From positions 22,422,501 through 22,486,500 of the forward strand of contig NC_090295.1 in NCBI RefSeq assembly GCF_037392515.1: 64,000 nucleotides of DNA, in the 5' to 3' direction. The notes below the pieces were generated by a model. That model had not been told where the DNA came from. It searched no databases and saw nothing but the letters and a program-made list of their open reading frames with translations. Shown here piece by piece: positions 10,891-23,070 of the stretch (the stretch's first letter is position 1; every line of letters begins with the position of its first letter). The translations under genes were made by a program, and so were the position numbers. Source of the DNA: Haliotis asinina (taxonomy: Eukaryota; Mollusca; Gastropoda; Lepetellida; Haliotidae).

Positions 10891-13800
10891 ATGTCTGGGC
10901 TTCTGTTCGTCTGCCTGTTTGTTGCTGTCTCGGTGAGTGACCATTTTATGCATCCACCTTCGAAACTGGAAATGTTTATTTTTATTAGTCATTGCATTAT
11001 CTGTCATACTAAACATTGACAATCAGTCTCATTGTCGAACCATATTGAAAAACAAATGGCCAAAGCGTCTTACCAAACTCACTCACTACATCGCCAAAGA
11101 GGTCAGTTTGTCTTCTAGAAGTTGGAAAGCATGAGAAATTCTCAAGTATGTTACATTGATCTGGTACTTGATTTAAAATCCCTGTTGAATATAAACTTAC
11201 ATATTTGCTTCAGACTGCATTACCCAACAAAATTTTAAACTCACTTAAAGCACTCACAGTATGTATTTTTCTCCAAACACTTGGGGGAAACATGCAGAAA
11301 ATTTCCACGAGGATCATGCATCAAATTGTTGAAATGCATGTACAAATATAATGTATGTGAACATCTTTATTGGTAAATGGTTTTCTTAAGAATCAGACAG
11401 TTTTTACTGAATAGTACCTCTATTTTTACTGAATATTTACTGAGGAGTTACCTCCCTTAATGTATGTGACTTGTGAGTAGAGAGTGCGTACCGATTAGAG
11501 CATTTATTTCAAACATATTGTACAACTGTTATTTGAAATTCAAATAAACGTTTGTAAAATTAATTTTCGATATGCCGATGATCTTTTCAGCGTTATGATG
11601 TTAGAGTTACAATACATAAATAGCATAACGTGAAAACAGTACCTTTAAACAGTATGAAAAGAATTGTAAAATCTAGTTTAGAACAGCTGACTTAAGTAAG
11701 TGGCTACATTTACACTTGTGAGTCTAAACGTTTGATGGGTAGTATATATTTCATATACCAGATGTTCAATATAACCAATTGAGACAGAAAATATCATGTT
11801 TAATGTGTGTTCGAAATGCATTGTCATGAATTGTCGCTATTGTCAGTACGATACCATGATACCATCGCGTTTAATATCGCGAGATGAGTGAGTGAGTTTA
11901 GTTTTACGCCGCACTCAGCAATATTCCATCTATATGGAGGCGGTCTGTAAATAATCGAGTCTGGACCAGACAGTCCACTGATCAACAACATTAGCATCGA
12001 TCTGCGCAATTGGGAACCGATGACATGTGTCAACTAAGTCAGCGAGCCTGACCATCACACTCCGTTAGTCGCCTCTTACGACAAGCATAGTCGTCTTTTA
12101 TGTCAAGCATGGGTTGCTGAAGGCCTATACTATCCCGGACCTTCACGGGTCGAGAACTAGGTAATAGCAACATAACACACAAGGTTTGCCCTGAATCATA
12201 CACCCTACGTTACGCAGTAGCGTAGCGGTTACACCATCCTCTCAACACGCCGAATACCCAGCCTGGTTCTCTGGGTGTGTTGCGCCGGCGCAACAGACCC
12301 AGGGAACCATGCTGGCCGAATACCAGACTTGATTTCCTATGTGTTTTATTATGGAACCTATTTAGGATTTCCCCACTGTAAGAGCACTGCTAAAACCTAG
12401 GTCAAATCTGTCCTTGCTCCAAGGCTATACTGACGGACTGAATGGTAATCTTATCCTTATAATAAGGATGTCAGTACATGTGTGTCGAAAGGTATTGTAT
12501 TTTATTGGGACCATTTGCTCATGCTAACATAATCTACCTATTACGATATAACTAATCATTACCTTAAAAACTTGTGCAAATTAATGTAAAGCTCCATATA
12601 CTTGCAAATAAAGATGCCATTCTGTTCCCGACGTAATAAATATGAAAAAATATATTCATCGATTTCCTGGGTTACGTAGTCAGTCGCACAGACCCTGAAG
12701 CAAATTTATCCAAGAAAAGCCCATGCAAGAATAGAAAATGTGACAAGTCTAGATTCCCCTGGCTTCAGCAAATGAAGAAAGTCTCAGGGCTCCATTTCAT
12801 TATATTGTTTTTTTTTACTTTGAACTTTGTTCAGTAAAATATGTTCATTTCAGAGACTAGTTGTTAGTCTGTCAGTTACATTACGAACGTAAATAGATAA
12901 AAAAAATAATGGTGCGTCTGTTATGCGACATTTTCCATCAGTTGCGGTTGCTCAAATCCCAGGCTTAATCTTTTTTCGTTGTTTTAAACCATCTTCATTT
13001 TCACAGTGTAATTAATATATACATTCGCATCAATGTACCAAATATACTTGGCACAATCTGATTACTGTTTTACCAAAACCGACTGTTAGGCACTAGAAGG
13101 TTATACAATGTAGTCACATGGCTTATCCCACCGGGTACCCATCTGCTGGGTGAACAGTGGCAATATTGAACAAACTCCTTTGTCTAAGGGAAGATCACAT
13201 GTTCTTCTTTGTGGGACAGAACTGTAGTGTAAGAAAGTCTCAGGAGTTCAGGTGCCAAACACGGTCATCCACCCAAGGTCATCATGGCATACTATGTACA
13301 TATAATGCGCCTGCGTTCGACTTGATAAAAAGATTACGTGCACGTATAGCTAGAAATGAGAATTCTGTGATACATATTGACACACAAAAGAAAATATACA
13401 CGTTGAAAAGTTGTGGGTGCTGATCAGAATGTGTTGGCTGTATATTTTAGCTACAATATATTAAGTAATTCCAGCCAAACAAAGCAATAGGGACCTGCAC
13501 TAAACCAAAGCTGTGGGTTCGAGAAGTTTTAGGACCGACGTTAATTTCGAGCGCCGGATGTCAATTACTGGGTATTACAGGTAACAGTACTTATTTTGCC
13601 TCACACACAAATGTCGCTTTCTAATTGCGCGTACTTCTATCATCATCAATGTACCCAGCTTACAAGCGAGTAACTTTTTCCATGTAACCCGCTTAGAATG
13701 TACTTAGTTCTTTATCTCGAGTAACACTGAATCGCGAATGAAATACTAAAATTACCGATGTTTTTGCGAATGCAAATCGATGGGAGGGAGATAATTCTGA

Positions 13801-16800
13801 ATCCGTTTCTTGTCTGCAAAGTATATCGATGGCGACAAAAAGTTTTGTATCCGTGTTTCGAACAGTTCAAAATTAACACTGGGGTGTTCGGAGAGATAAG
13901 TTCGTTGTTCATTGGTCTCTCGGGGTAAATGCGTTGATGTATCTTCAGGGCTCAGGGAATATCAACAAACATCGAGGGTATATTAACCCATGTTCCCCTA
14001 GTGACCAACGATCAACTTATTATGTATCATATCAAAGAATATTATGTATCATATCAAAGAATATTTCACAACGGGCATTTTGTATGCTTGTACACTTGAC
14101 GTTTTATTCTTTGTTTTGTTTGGGCTTTTCAAATTCATTTCTTATCTATAATTTCTTTTGTTCGTAAAGTTATCCTTTTTCAACTGAACAGACAGCTGTT
14201 GAGAGCTGATATCTTATCTGTTCAGTCAGAAAGTAATCGTGAATGACATCGCGTGTTCTTATTTCAGAACATTGCATGTACTGCTTGAACAAAGCACATG
14301 TGATACATGTGGGTTCACCATAAGCAGGTGGGTTAGTTCAGACTTGTCTATGTTCACCCAGGAGACAATGGTTAACAATAGGATAAATCATGTAAGTATT
14401 AACCATCTAGAGTCTCACAGACAGCTAGGGTTGTCCGGTTAAATAATAATCAGACTGTATCGTGCCCCTCCTTGGTGTGGAATTCAGCGCATTACAAATG
14501 CTCTTATTGTTACTGTTTATCATTTTCATATAAGCATATATAAAAAGTATATCAGAGGGTGGTTACGGAGTATTTAACCTCTTGAAGTTCTGGGTTAGAA
14601 GTTCTGGGTTAGAATTGGTCTTCTGTAAGCCATGCTTGTCGTAAGAGGCGACTAACGAAATAGGTAGTTAGGCTCGCTGACTTGGTTGACACAGTCATGT
14701 CATCGTATCCCAATTACGTATATCGATGTTCATGCTATTGATCAATGTGGTCCAGACTCGATTTTTTACAGTCATGTAGCGGGAAAATTGCAGATTGCGG
14801 CGTAAATTTAAACTCACTCACTCCCTCTTATAGTATTGAAAAATGAGGACAACTCGGTTCTTGTTTCATATCACATTTCAAGAGCGACATTCTAATTTCT
14901 GATAATGGAACACAGTCATGCGCTTCGACGAGAGGAACTATTGTCCTACTCACTATGTTTACACAGTCGCTGTATTAAGACGACCCCGCGGTCTCGAACT
15001 CTGATAAGTCGATTTTTTCTTATGAGTCAGCAGTGCCGAACAAACAACGAATTCGTGATTACGTGTTCAGGCATGTTCGTGTAATCAATGACAAAAACAA
15101 GCATGATGATTAACAGTCACGTCACCAATGGCAACAGCTGGGATTTATGAAATAACGGGTCAGCGTTTCCCATTGACCTGTAGAACCCTACACGCCATAC
15201 CGCTGTTGGTTATCGAACAGAAATCAATTCTTTCATTGCAAACCCTTCAGTCCTAACAACGTCTTCAGCAACTCATGCTTGCCGTAAGAGGAGACTAACG
15301 TGATCGAGTTAGCCGACTCGCTGACTTGGCTGACACTTGTCATCGGTTCCCAACTACGTAGACCGATGCTCATGCTGTTGATCACTCGTCCAGAATCGAT
15401 TATTTACAGTCCCACGTCATTTTGATGCAATATTGCGGCGTAAAACGTAAACAAACAACCAGCCAGCAACAAATCCCCAAAAATACCGTGCATGACGACT
15501 CTTCTTAAATTTTCCCAACATTTTGTTCTACAGAAGAAATACTGACGTACAAATGAATGTATTAAGACCATTTTTGGTGTCCCCCGCTATGATATTGCTG
15601 GAATATTGCTAAAAGAGGCGTAAAACTAAATTCACACACTCACATACAAACGAAACAGGTCAAAGTTATTGTGTTCGTAAACTGCCTCTTGACACACAGC
15701 AGAGACATGAACGCAGAGAAAGAAACCTAACCTTACCTTGGAATTGGTAATTTGAAATTGTCGGATTCCTTCATGGCGCGGTACAAACCAATATCTGCTT
15801 CGACGATCTCTTCTTGTGTAGTTGTATTAATGTACGTACAGTGAACTACGCTTGTAACGAAGTCATACCCATCACGTGTTTTGATTCGTCACAACCGTAG
15901 ATCGTTTTGCGCATTTCCACAAACAGCAACTGACCAGAAGACGTTATAACCGTCTGTTGGTTATAGCTGTCACTTGGTTATATCCGTCAGATGGTTATAG
16001 GCACCACTTGGTTATAGCCGCGAGTTCGTTATAGCCGTCAGTTGGTTACGTCCGTGATTTGGTTAAATCTGCCACATTGTTTTAGCCGTCTGCTGGTTAT
16101 AACAGTTAGTTGGTTATAGCCGCCACTTGGATTTGGCCGGCAGCTGGCTTTAGCCGTTAGCTGGTTATAGTCGTCAGCTGGCTATAGCCGGTCGTTGGTT
16201 AAATCCGTTAGTTGGGTTTAGCCGTCAGAATGATGTTCATTGCCGTGACTTGGTTTTAGCCGTCAGTTCGTTACAGCCATCTCTTGACCATCAGTTCGTT
16301 ATAACCGCCACTTGGTTTTAGCCGTCAGCTGGTTAGAGCCGCAAGTTGGTTATAGCCGTCATCTGGTTATAGCCGTCAGCTGGTTAGAGCCGCCAGTTGG
16401 TTAGAGCTGTCAGCTTGTTAGAGCCGTCAGCTGGTTAGTGCCGCCAGTTGTTATAGCAGTCAGCTGGTTAGAGCCGTCAGCTGGTCAGAGCCACCAGTTG
16501 GTTATAGCCGTCAGCTGGTTAGAGCCGCCAGTTGGTTATAGCCGTCAGTTCGTTACATCTATGAGATGGTTATAGTCATCAGTTATAGCCGCGAGTTCAT
16601 TACAAGCTTTGTATATTAATTTCCTTTTGACAATTTCAGGCCCAGTTCCTGCCCATCTTCCAAGGGGACTACGAGAACACCATTGGCGAGTATAGATTTC
16701 AGTTTCATGACGAAACGGTAAGTGTTTGAGTTTAGTTTTACACCATTTTTAGCAACATTCCAGCTACATGGCGGCTATCTGAAACTTATAGGTTTGGACC

Positions 16801-18468
16801 AGAAAATACAGTGATCAACATCATGAGCACAGATCTACGCATTTGGGATACGATGACACGTGTGAACCAAATCGACAGCTTCAACACCCGATCCCGTCAG
16901 TCGCGTCTTACGACATGCATGGGTTGGTGAAGATCAATTCTAATTAAGATCTTCAGAGGTGCATTGAATCAAGGGGCTAGTGAATGAAAGTGTTTATTGC
17001 AACCTAGTAGTGTTTGGGAGTTCTTCTACATTCCCTGTGGTGAACCTTTTGACGTTATGTTACTGCAAGACAAATTTAATACCAAATGTTCCGAATGCAA
17101 TACAAGTCACCTTATGAAATACGTTTGAAAATACGTATTAGAAAACGAATTAACAGATAATTATGAAACCGAAAGGAAAGGATTTTCTCAATCTTGAAAA
17201 ATGAAGAAAACGATGCTTAACTTTCTTTCAAGATGTATATTTCAAGGTATGACAATGTGTACAATCATATGTCATTCACTCAGACTTAAAGACATATATC
17301 TTCAAAAATGGTGTGAGAAAATATCTTTGTCAAGTAAATATTTTTATTATCAAAAATTAAAAAATAAGATTGATTGATTGGTTGACAAATGTGTCAACGT
17401 TTCCTAACATAGTTTGTTCTAAAGACAACAGTTTGTTTAATGCCCTAATATCATGATGACCGTTTGATAAAAAACGAGCCTTGGCCAGACAATCCAGTGA
17501 CTGACATTATGTTTACATAATTGGGATCGGACGACATGCATCAACCAAGTCACCTCTGATATCAAGCATGGGTTGTATACACAGGTCGAAAGAGGCAACA
17601 TTGCATTAGAAGTAGAAGCATACAATTTTCCTGCATGCTGTATGTTTACCTGGGCATGTTTATTGATATGTTTACCTGGGCATGTTTATTGATATGTTTA
17701 CCTGTGTGTCGCAGCACCTGCTGATGATCATGCACAGCCTGGACTGCTACGTCACTGATGTCCCTGCCGGTTCGGACCTCGAGAAGAAGTTGACTGACCC
17801 CACCTCCCGTAAAGCCTTCTATGTAAGTTTGATTGCTTGATTGTTGTTTGACGCTGCTCTCAGCAATATTCCATCTATATGGCGGCGGACTGTAAATAAT
17901 CGAGTCTGGACCAGACAATTCAGTGATCAACATCATGAGCGTCAATCCCAGCATTAGGATACGATGGCATGTCAACCAAGTCAGCGAGCCTGACCACCCG
18001 ATCCCAGTAGTCGCCTGTTCCGACTAGCAATTTCAAAACGGATCTTCACAGTTCTATGCAAGTGTTCATTTCATCGCGACGGTATGAAAGAAAGCGCTTT
18101 CTCTGACAGAGATGCGTCTGTACCCTACACCATTCAAAGACATGCACGTCAAGACATCACAGAAGGCTATCGCACCCACTAGACTCTACCCTAGTAATCT
18201 CTAATACTCCTTTTCTCGGGCTAAGTTAATCTCTAATGTCCCTCTTTTCTCGGGATACATTTACCTCTAATACCCCTCTTTTCCCAGTCTATATTTACCT
18301 CCGATACCCCTCTTTTCTCAGGTTAAAGTCATCCCAGTGATCGAGGCCGGCAACGACATGACCCGGACAACGCTGGACAAGGTACACTCCAAGTATAACG
18401 ATATGCTAATGCGGGCTCTCTGCTTCAGAAGTGAGATGTTCAACCTCGACCTTTCAAGCATCGTCTGA
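10891..18468 (+). CDS. Small secreted protein, four exons, unrecognised
   Basis: Exons 10891-10932, 16640-16717, 17715-17822 and 18322-18468, all phase 0, with donors CG|GTGAGT, CG|GTAAGT and AT|GTAAGT and pyrimidine-rich AG acceptors. The product is 124 residues. Exon 1 is a signal-peptide core (MSGLLFVCLFVAVS); exon 2 begins AQFLPIFQ, so cleavage near SA-QF is plausible. The mature part has two cysteines (in HSLDCYV and ALCFRSE), which could pair, no membrane helix and a mixed-charge C-terminal helix-like segment. The stop TGA is at 18466-18468, and an ATTAAA lies at 18534-18539. I recognise no family. Because every intron is phase 0, extra exons in the 5.7-kb intron 1 cannot be excluded. 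The consistent frame, signal peptide and splice sites make it a real gene in my view; expression was not tested. Confidence 0.65.
11135..11880. other. Gene-less intronic stretch
   Basis: AT-rich sequence within intron 1 of the secreted-protein gene. I see no exon or clear repeat. Confidence 0.5.
11885..12152 (-). repeat. SINE family 2, full length
   Basis: GTGAGTGAGTTTAGTTTTAC at one end, GTCTGGACCAGACAGTCC in the middle, CCGGACCTTCACGGGTCGAG at the other. One of the best copies in the window. Confidence 0.85.
12660..12885 (+). repeat. Diverged partial copy of the 1.77-kb repeat family
   Basis: TGACAAGTCTAGATTCCCC, AAGAAAGTCTCAGGGCTCC and TATGTTCATTTCAGAGACTA match blocks in the same order in the duplicated unit at 46.6-47.5 kb. 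Confidence 0.6.
12900..14600. other. Gene-less intronic stretch
   Basis: Short open frames only. A 24-bp direct duplication (ATTATGTATCATATCAAAGA) occurs near 14018-14063, and a 16-bp duplication (GAAGTTCTGGGTTA) near 14584-14612. Confidence 0.5.
14610..14827 (+). repeat. SINE family 2
   Basis: GCCATGCTTGTCGTAAGAGG, GCTCGCTGACTTGGTTGACA, ATTGCGGCGTAAATTTAAAC and CTCACTCACTCCC in head-to-tail order on the plus strand. Confidence 0.75.
15263..15462 (+). repeat. SINE family 2
   Basis: Head CTCATGCTTGCCGTAAGAGG, B-box-like TCATCGGTTCCCAAC, tail CAATATTGCGGCGTAAAACG. Confidence 0.7.
15573..15648 (+). repeat. SINE family 1, tail fragment
   Basis: GGTGTCCCCCGCTATGATAT, then GAATATTGCTAAAAGAGGCG and a CACACACTCAC end. 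Confidence 0.65.
15945..16612. repeat. Minisatellite, about 17-bp unit
   Basis: About 38 diverged copies of GGTTATAGCCGTCAGTT and variants (GGTTAGAGCCGCCAGTT). It ends about 28 bp before exon 2 of the secreted-protein gene, so it abuts the acceptor region. Confidence 0.9.
16725..16948 (-). repeat. SINE family 2
   Basis: Starts a few bases inside intron 2 after the donor at 16718: TTTGAGTTTAGTTTTACACC, then CAACATCATGAGCACAGATC and CCCGATCCCGTCAGTCGCG. Confidence 0.7.
17425..17600 (-). repeat. SINE family 2, degraded
   Basis: GCCTTGGCCAGACAATCCAG and GCATCAACCAAGTCACCTC survive; ends are unclear. Confidence 0.5.
17837..18035 (-). repeat. SINE family 2
   Basis: Begins close to the exon 3 donor (17823): CAGCAATATTCCATCTATAT, GAGTCTGGACCAGACAATTC, CAACCAAGTCAGCGAGCCTG. 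Confidence 0.75.
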
Positions 18469-18931
18469 ATCGTAGAAAACATAATAGTCACCATGTCTCG
18501 CTTTGATACAAGTTTTGATAAAATTATTTAATTATTAAAAGTCTTTCTCCCTCTGCGGTTAAATTCCAAATGCATGTAAATGGAAAACAAACTCGAAAAC
18601 ATCGGCTCTTGTCGCATTTATGACAGCGTAGTACACCTGCAGTGACTTCTTTTGCTAGAAGCATTAATTCAGGAGACATCACAAAACTACCTCCCACGTA
18701 CCCTTGTGGGTAATGAGATTGTGTCTTCAACACCTTCAAGTCACTACAGTTCTCCGGGTATGACATTAATGGTTTGCTGATGACCAATACTTATCAGAAT
18801 CTCCACGACGTGAATTGAACCAGTGAAATTAGCAGTGACGAAGTTGTGAGAACCGTCTAAAACCACATGACGTGCAAAGTTGAATCTGGCCACAATTCCA
18901 TTTTGAAACGTACAAAAAGAAGGTTACAGTA

Positions 18932-19069
18932 CAGGGGCCTGTTTCACATAACTCTCGCAAACGTAAGATCTTCGAACTTTTCTCGCAGCTCTTGTACCTG
19001 GCATAATGTAACATAGGAGGTGCAAATGCTGTGAGAAAAGTTACGAGAGTTTTGTGAAACGGGCCCCTG
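18932..19069. mobile_element. Short hAT-like MITE
   Basis: 138 bp with terminal inverted repeats: CAGGGGCCTGTTTCACATAA at the left and the inverse of CAGGGGCCCGTTTCACAAAA at the right. The CAGGGG termini suggest hAT. I do not see a clean 8-bp target duplication. Confidence 0.65.
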
Positions 19070-19139
19070 GCTAATATGGTACTATGGAATCCCAGTGTGA
19101 GCAGATGTCACTGTTTAATTACATCAGCAATACAAACCT

Positions 19140-19790
19140 AAAGTGTGCTTCTCAATACATATCAGGTCATCTCTTGTTTTCCCAGAATAACCTCATTTGA
19201 GGTTTCTGTTTTGGAGGGACAGGTTTTAATTTTTTCTCGAAAGATCTCTTCTCAGGTTTTACTTTTCGTTTGTAAGACCGCTTCCCAGATTTTAATTTTC
19301 CTAACATTATATGAACATCAACATTCAAATGATAGATGAGTGTTTGAAATCAACTGAAAATATCGTTCAAGATACTTACAATGATAATGCTTTTCCAAGC
19401 GGGAATGGAATTATAAATGTCAGATCCGGGCCGATGAAAGTTGTGGGTTAAATTACACGTGTATCTACTTCTAGTTACTTTCAGTAAATTGATTTTACGC
19501 GCGCTTCAGTTATTGCTATGCAAGTTCATTAATGACCATCTACATTGGAATTTGTAATTGCCAATCATTGACGGTATATATGTTAGAGAAAACACTTCTC
19601 GTTTTTGGCAGAAAATGTAAAACCATTGGGATTTCCCAACCCCCTCCGGTTTTATATTGTCCAACAAAATCGATGAGAAGTGTTTTCTCCAGTACATATC
19701 GCACGGGGTAGATGCATTAACAGCGGGTAATGAGGGGGTTACTCTGCTATAACCATGATCAAGTGTACTCTGTTGTCACTGTGTATCAGG
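19140..19790. other. Gene-less stretch
   Basis: Three TTTTAATTTTTCTC-like lines near 19205-19305 look like a weak local repeat; nothing else is seen. Confidence 0.4.
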
Positions 19791-21083
19791 TTAATAGCCG
19801 AGGTAAGCCCACCAGATCATATCATGGTGTGGTGGCTAAATGTCAGGAAAGTCCACCAGGACGTATCATGGTGTGGTGGCTAAATAACAGGAAAACCCAC
19901 CTGGCTGTATCATGGTGTGGTGGCTAAATAACAGAAAAACCCACCTGGCTGTATCATGGTGTGGTGGGTAAATGACAGGAAATCCCACCTGGATGTCTCA
20001 AGGTGTGGTGGGTAAATGACAGGAAATCCCACCTGGATGTCTCAAGGTGTGGTGGGTAAATGACAGGAAATCCCACCTGGATGTCTCAAGGTGTGGTGGG
20101 TAAATGACAGGAAATCCCACCTGGCTGTATCATGGTGTGATGGCTAAATGACAGGAAATCCCACCTGGATGTATCATGGAGTGGTGGCTAAATGACAGGA
20201 AAGCCCACCTGGATGTATCATGGTGTGTTGGCTAAATATGAGAGGAAAGCCCACCTGGATGTATCATGGTGTGGTGGCTAAATATGAGAGGAAAGCCCAC
20301 CTGGATGTATCATGGTGTGGTGGCTTAATGACAGGAAACCCCACCAGGTTGTGCCATGGTGTGTCAACTTAATACAAGAGGAAAGCCCACCAATTTATGT
20401 CATGGTGTGTTGGCTAAATACAAGAGGAGAGCCCACCAGGTTGTGCAATGCTGTGTTGGCTTAACTGTAGGGGAAAGCCCACCAATTTATATCATGGTGT
20501 GTTGGCTCAATATGAAAGGAAAGCCTCCAAGTTATATCATAACACACTGGCTTAGTAGGAGACTAAAGCCACCAAGTTATATCATGGTACATTGGCTTAG
20601 TATGAGACTAAAGCCACCAAGTTATATCATGGAACATTGGCTTAGTATGAGACTAAAGCCACCAAGTTATATCATGGTACATTGGCTTAGTATGAGACTA
20701 AAGCCACCAAGTTATATCATGGTACACTGGCTTAGTATGAGACTAAAGCCACCAAGTTATATCATGGTACATTGGCTTAGTATGAGACTAAAGCCACCAA
20801 GTTATATCATGGTACATTGGCTTAGTATGAGACTAAAGCCACCAAGTTATATCATGGAACATTGGCTTAGTATGAGACTAAAGCCACCAAGTTATATCAT
20901 GGAACATTGGCTTAGTATGAGACTAAAGCCACCAAGTTATATCATGGAACATTGGCTTAGTATGAGACTAAAGCCACCAAGTTATATCATGGCACATTGG
21001 CTTGGTATGAGACTAAAGCCACCAAGTTATATCATGGCACACTGGCTTCGTTGGAGACTAAAGCCACCATTTAGGACTGCATG
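19790..21083. repeat. 45-bp minisatellite, about 28 units
   Basis: Units carry AAGCCACCAAGTTATATCAT and GGCTTAGTATGAGACTAAA. Units from about 20540 to 21070 are nearly identical; those at 19790-20540 are older and vary in length. As 45 is a multiple of three, a plus-strand frame stays open over 20356-21084 with a 15-residue repeat (PSYIMVHWLSMRLKP). No start context, splice sites or domain support a protein. Confidence 0.9.
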
Positions 21084-21089
21084 ACAACA

Positions 21090-23070
21090 CTGCATCAGAG
21101 GGGGGAGATGTGACCAAAAAATTTAATAATTTGCATAAGAGTAATAGCATATTTAAAGATTTTTATTTTTTTTTCTTTTGAAATATCTATAAATGGCTTT
21201 GGTTCTACATCTTCTACACCCACAAAAGTGAGTGGAGAATACTACAATTTGCATTGTGCAAATTAATATATATTTGGGCAATGTCGTTTTTAACAATCCA
21301 TAGAGTTCCAACTATGGTCCTATATTTGCAAATCAGTGGAAAACAACAAATCTATACCGTAAGTCATGTAAAGATCTACTCTAAAAGCTATACTGCCATC
21401 CTCATATATATATATACTACCCATAAAATGTCTAGACTCACTTGTGTTATCATGACCACCTACTTCAGCCAGCTGTTTTAAACTTGATTCTGCAAAATAT
21501 TCCATACTGTTTATTGCTACTGTTTACAGATGAACCCATATATTCTAAAGCGAATTGGTACCGTTAAAAAGATTATTGTATGTGTTCAAGAAATGACGAA
21601 ACTTCGTGAATTCTCAACAAAACTTTTCACCAAAATGCAGCTGTTCACATGCAAAATACTTGCACATATTTTCAGTAGTTTGATGCATGATCCTCATGCA
21701 GTGTATCTGCAGAAAATCTGCATTTGATTCCCCCATGTCTGTGGCGAAATTCAACCTCAATGTAAGCATATGAGTCAGTGAGTTAATATATAACTTCACA
21801 CTGGCAACATCTCAGCCATATCAGGATGATGTTACCATATGAATATGTACGTAACTTAAAGTGAGTGTTTTAAGTGAGTGTAAACTTTTCATGGGTAGTG
21901 TATGTGTTCCAGTGGTTTGTGTAGCCAAAAAAGGAAATTCTCTCTAAACCAGATTCAACAAGATCAATCATTTAGTTTTATCCATAAAATGGGACACAAT
22001 AAAATTCATTCATACACAAAAACCAACATAAAAATAAACACTTTTTTCAAATGTTCTCAAATACAATTTACATGATATGATTTGACTAGTGTTGATGAGC
22101 ACTGATGACATATTTCATTGAACGAATAAGTGAATAAAAACCACAATAGAGAATGAAAGATAGAATGTTTTTTGTTTTCGACTAACCACGCTCAGTAGCT
22201 GTAAAATCAGTGATTAATATCACAAGTGGCTGTCTTTCCTTGCCATAGACGAAACAGAATTAATCAAGCTGCATCGGACCTCAAGATCGAACTTTAAACA
22301 AGATGAAGTCATCAACATGTCCACAATGGCAAAATACTCTTCAGGAATATGTCTACTAGTTATAACATGTAAATAGCAAAGTGGAAGGAGACTACTGAAA
22401 GGTTTTTAAGTTCTGCTCCATGGAGAGTGCACTCCCACCAATTTCCCCTGACGTCAAACTTCTTGCCATGGAGACCAGGGTTCCCCTTGATGCAGAAACC
22501 CTGCATATATGACACAGTGTGAAGTGAAATTACACTTAAAAATCAAAGCTGTGTCACTTATGATGCAATAAAATCACTAATCCAAACCACACAATTCAGT
22601 GCCTTAGGTAATAAATGTAACTTAATGATTTCTAACCGATTTGAGGGTACACATGATAAATCTTAGGAAATCAGACTTGGAGGCATATCCCTGAAAAAAT
22701 AATTATTAGTTGAAAATCAATTATCTTTGTAAATTGTTTGAACCTCAAATTTTTATTTTTATTATGAATCCTGGGCTGATTTCAGTCCTTATGAAAAATG
22801 TTTAAATAGGTCTGAAAGCAAACATTTCATTTTCATCAAAGAGACATCATTCTGTCATTTCATTTTCCTTTCTGTCATGAATTTTAAAGATCAGCAGAAA
22901 ATTTAAAGCAATTCAAATCCTTGACCAGCACAGAGAAAACCTTAATGATAAAGCAGTACTCTTAGTCTGGCAAAAGAAGCACAAAACTGTCACCAACAAA
23001 AGCAATCTGTGAACACGTTGAAGTATTCCAAACAGAACTTAAACAAGAAGGTGTTGGAGAAGCACCCGGA
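21090..23070. other. Gene-less stretch between minisatellite and the SRA gene stop codon
   Basis: AT-rich sequence, presumably including the 3' UTR of the minus-strand SRA gene. Minus-strand AATAAA-type signals lie near 22752. No other gene is seen. Confidence 0.5.

Noticed and set aside
12186-12360. tRNA-like stretch (TAGCGTAGCGGTTA, then GGTTCTCTGGG)
   Set aside because: The boxes are poor and no cloverleaf could be drawn with confidence; perhaps another SINE remnant.
20356-21084. 242-codon open frame with 15-residue repeats
   Set aside because: It is explained by a 45-bp minisatellite; no splice sites, start context or domain.
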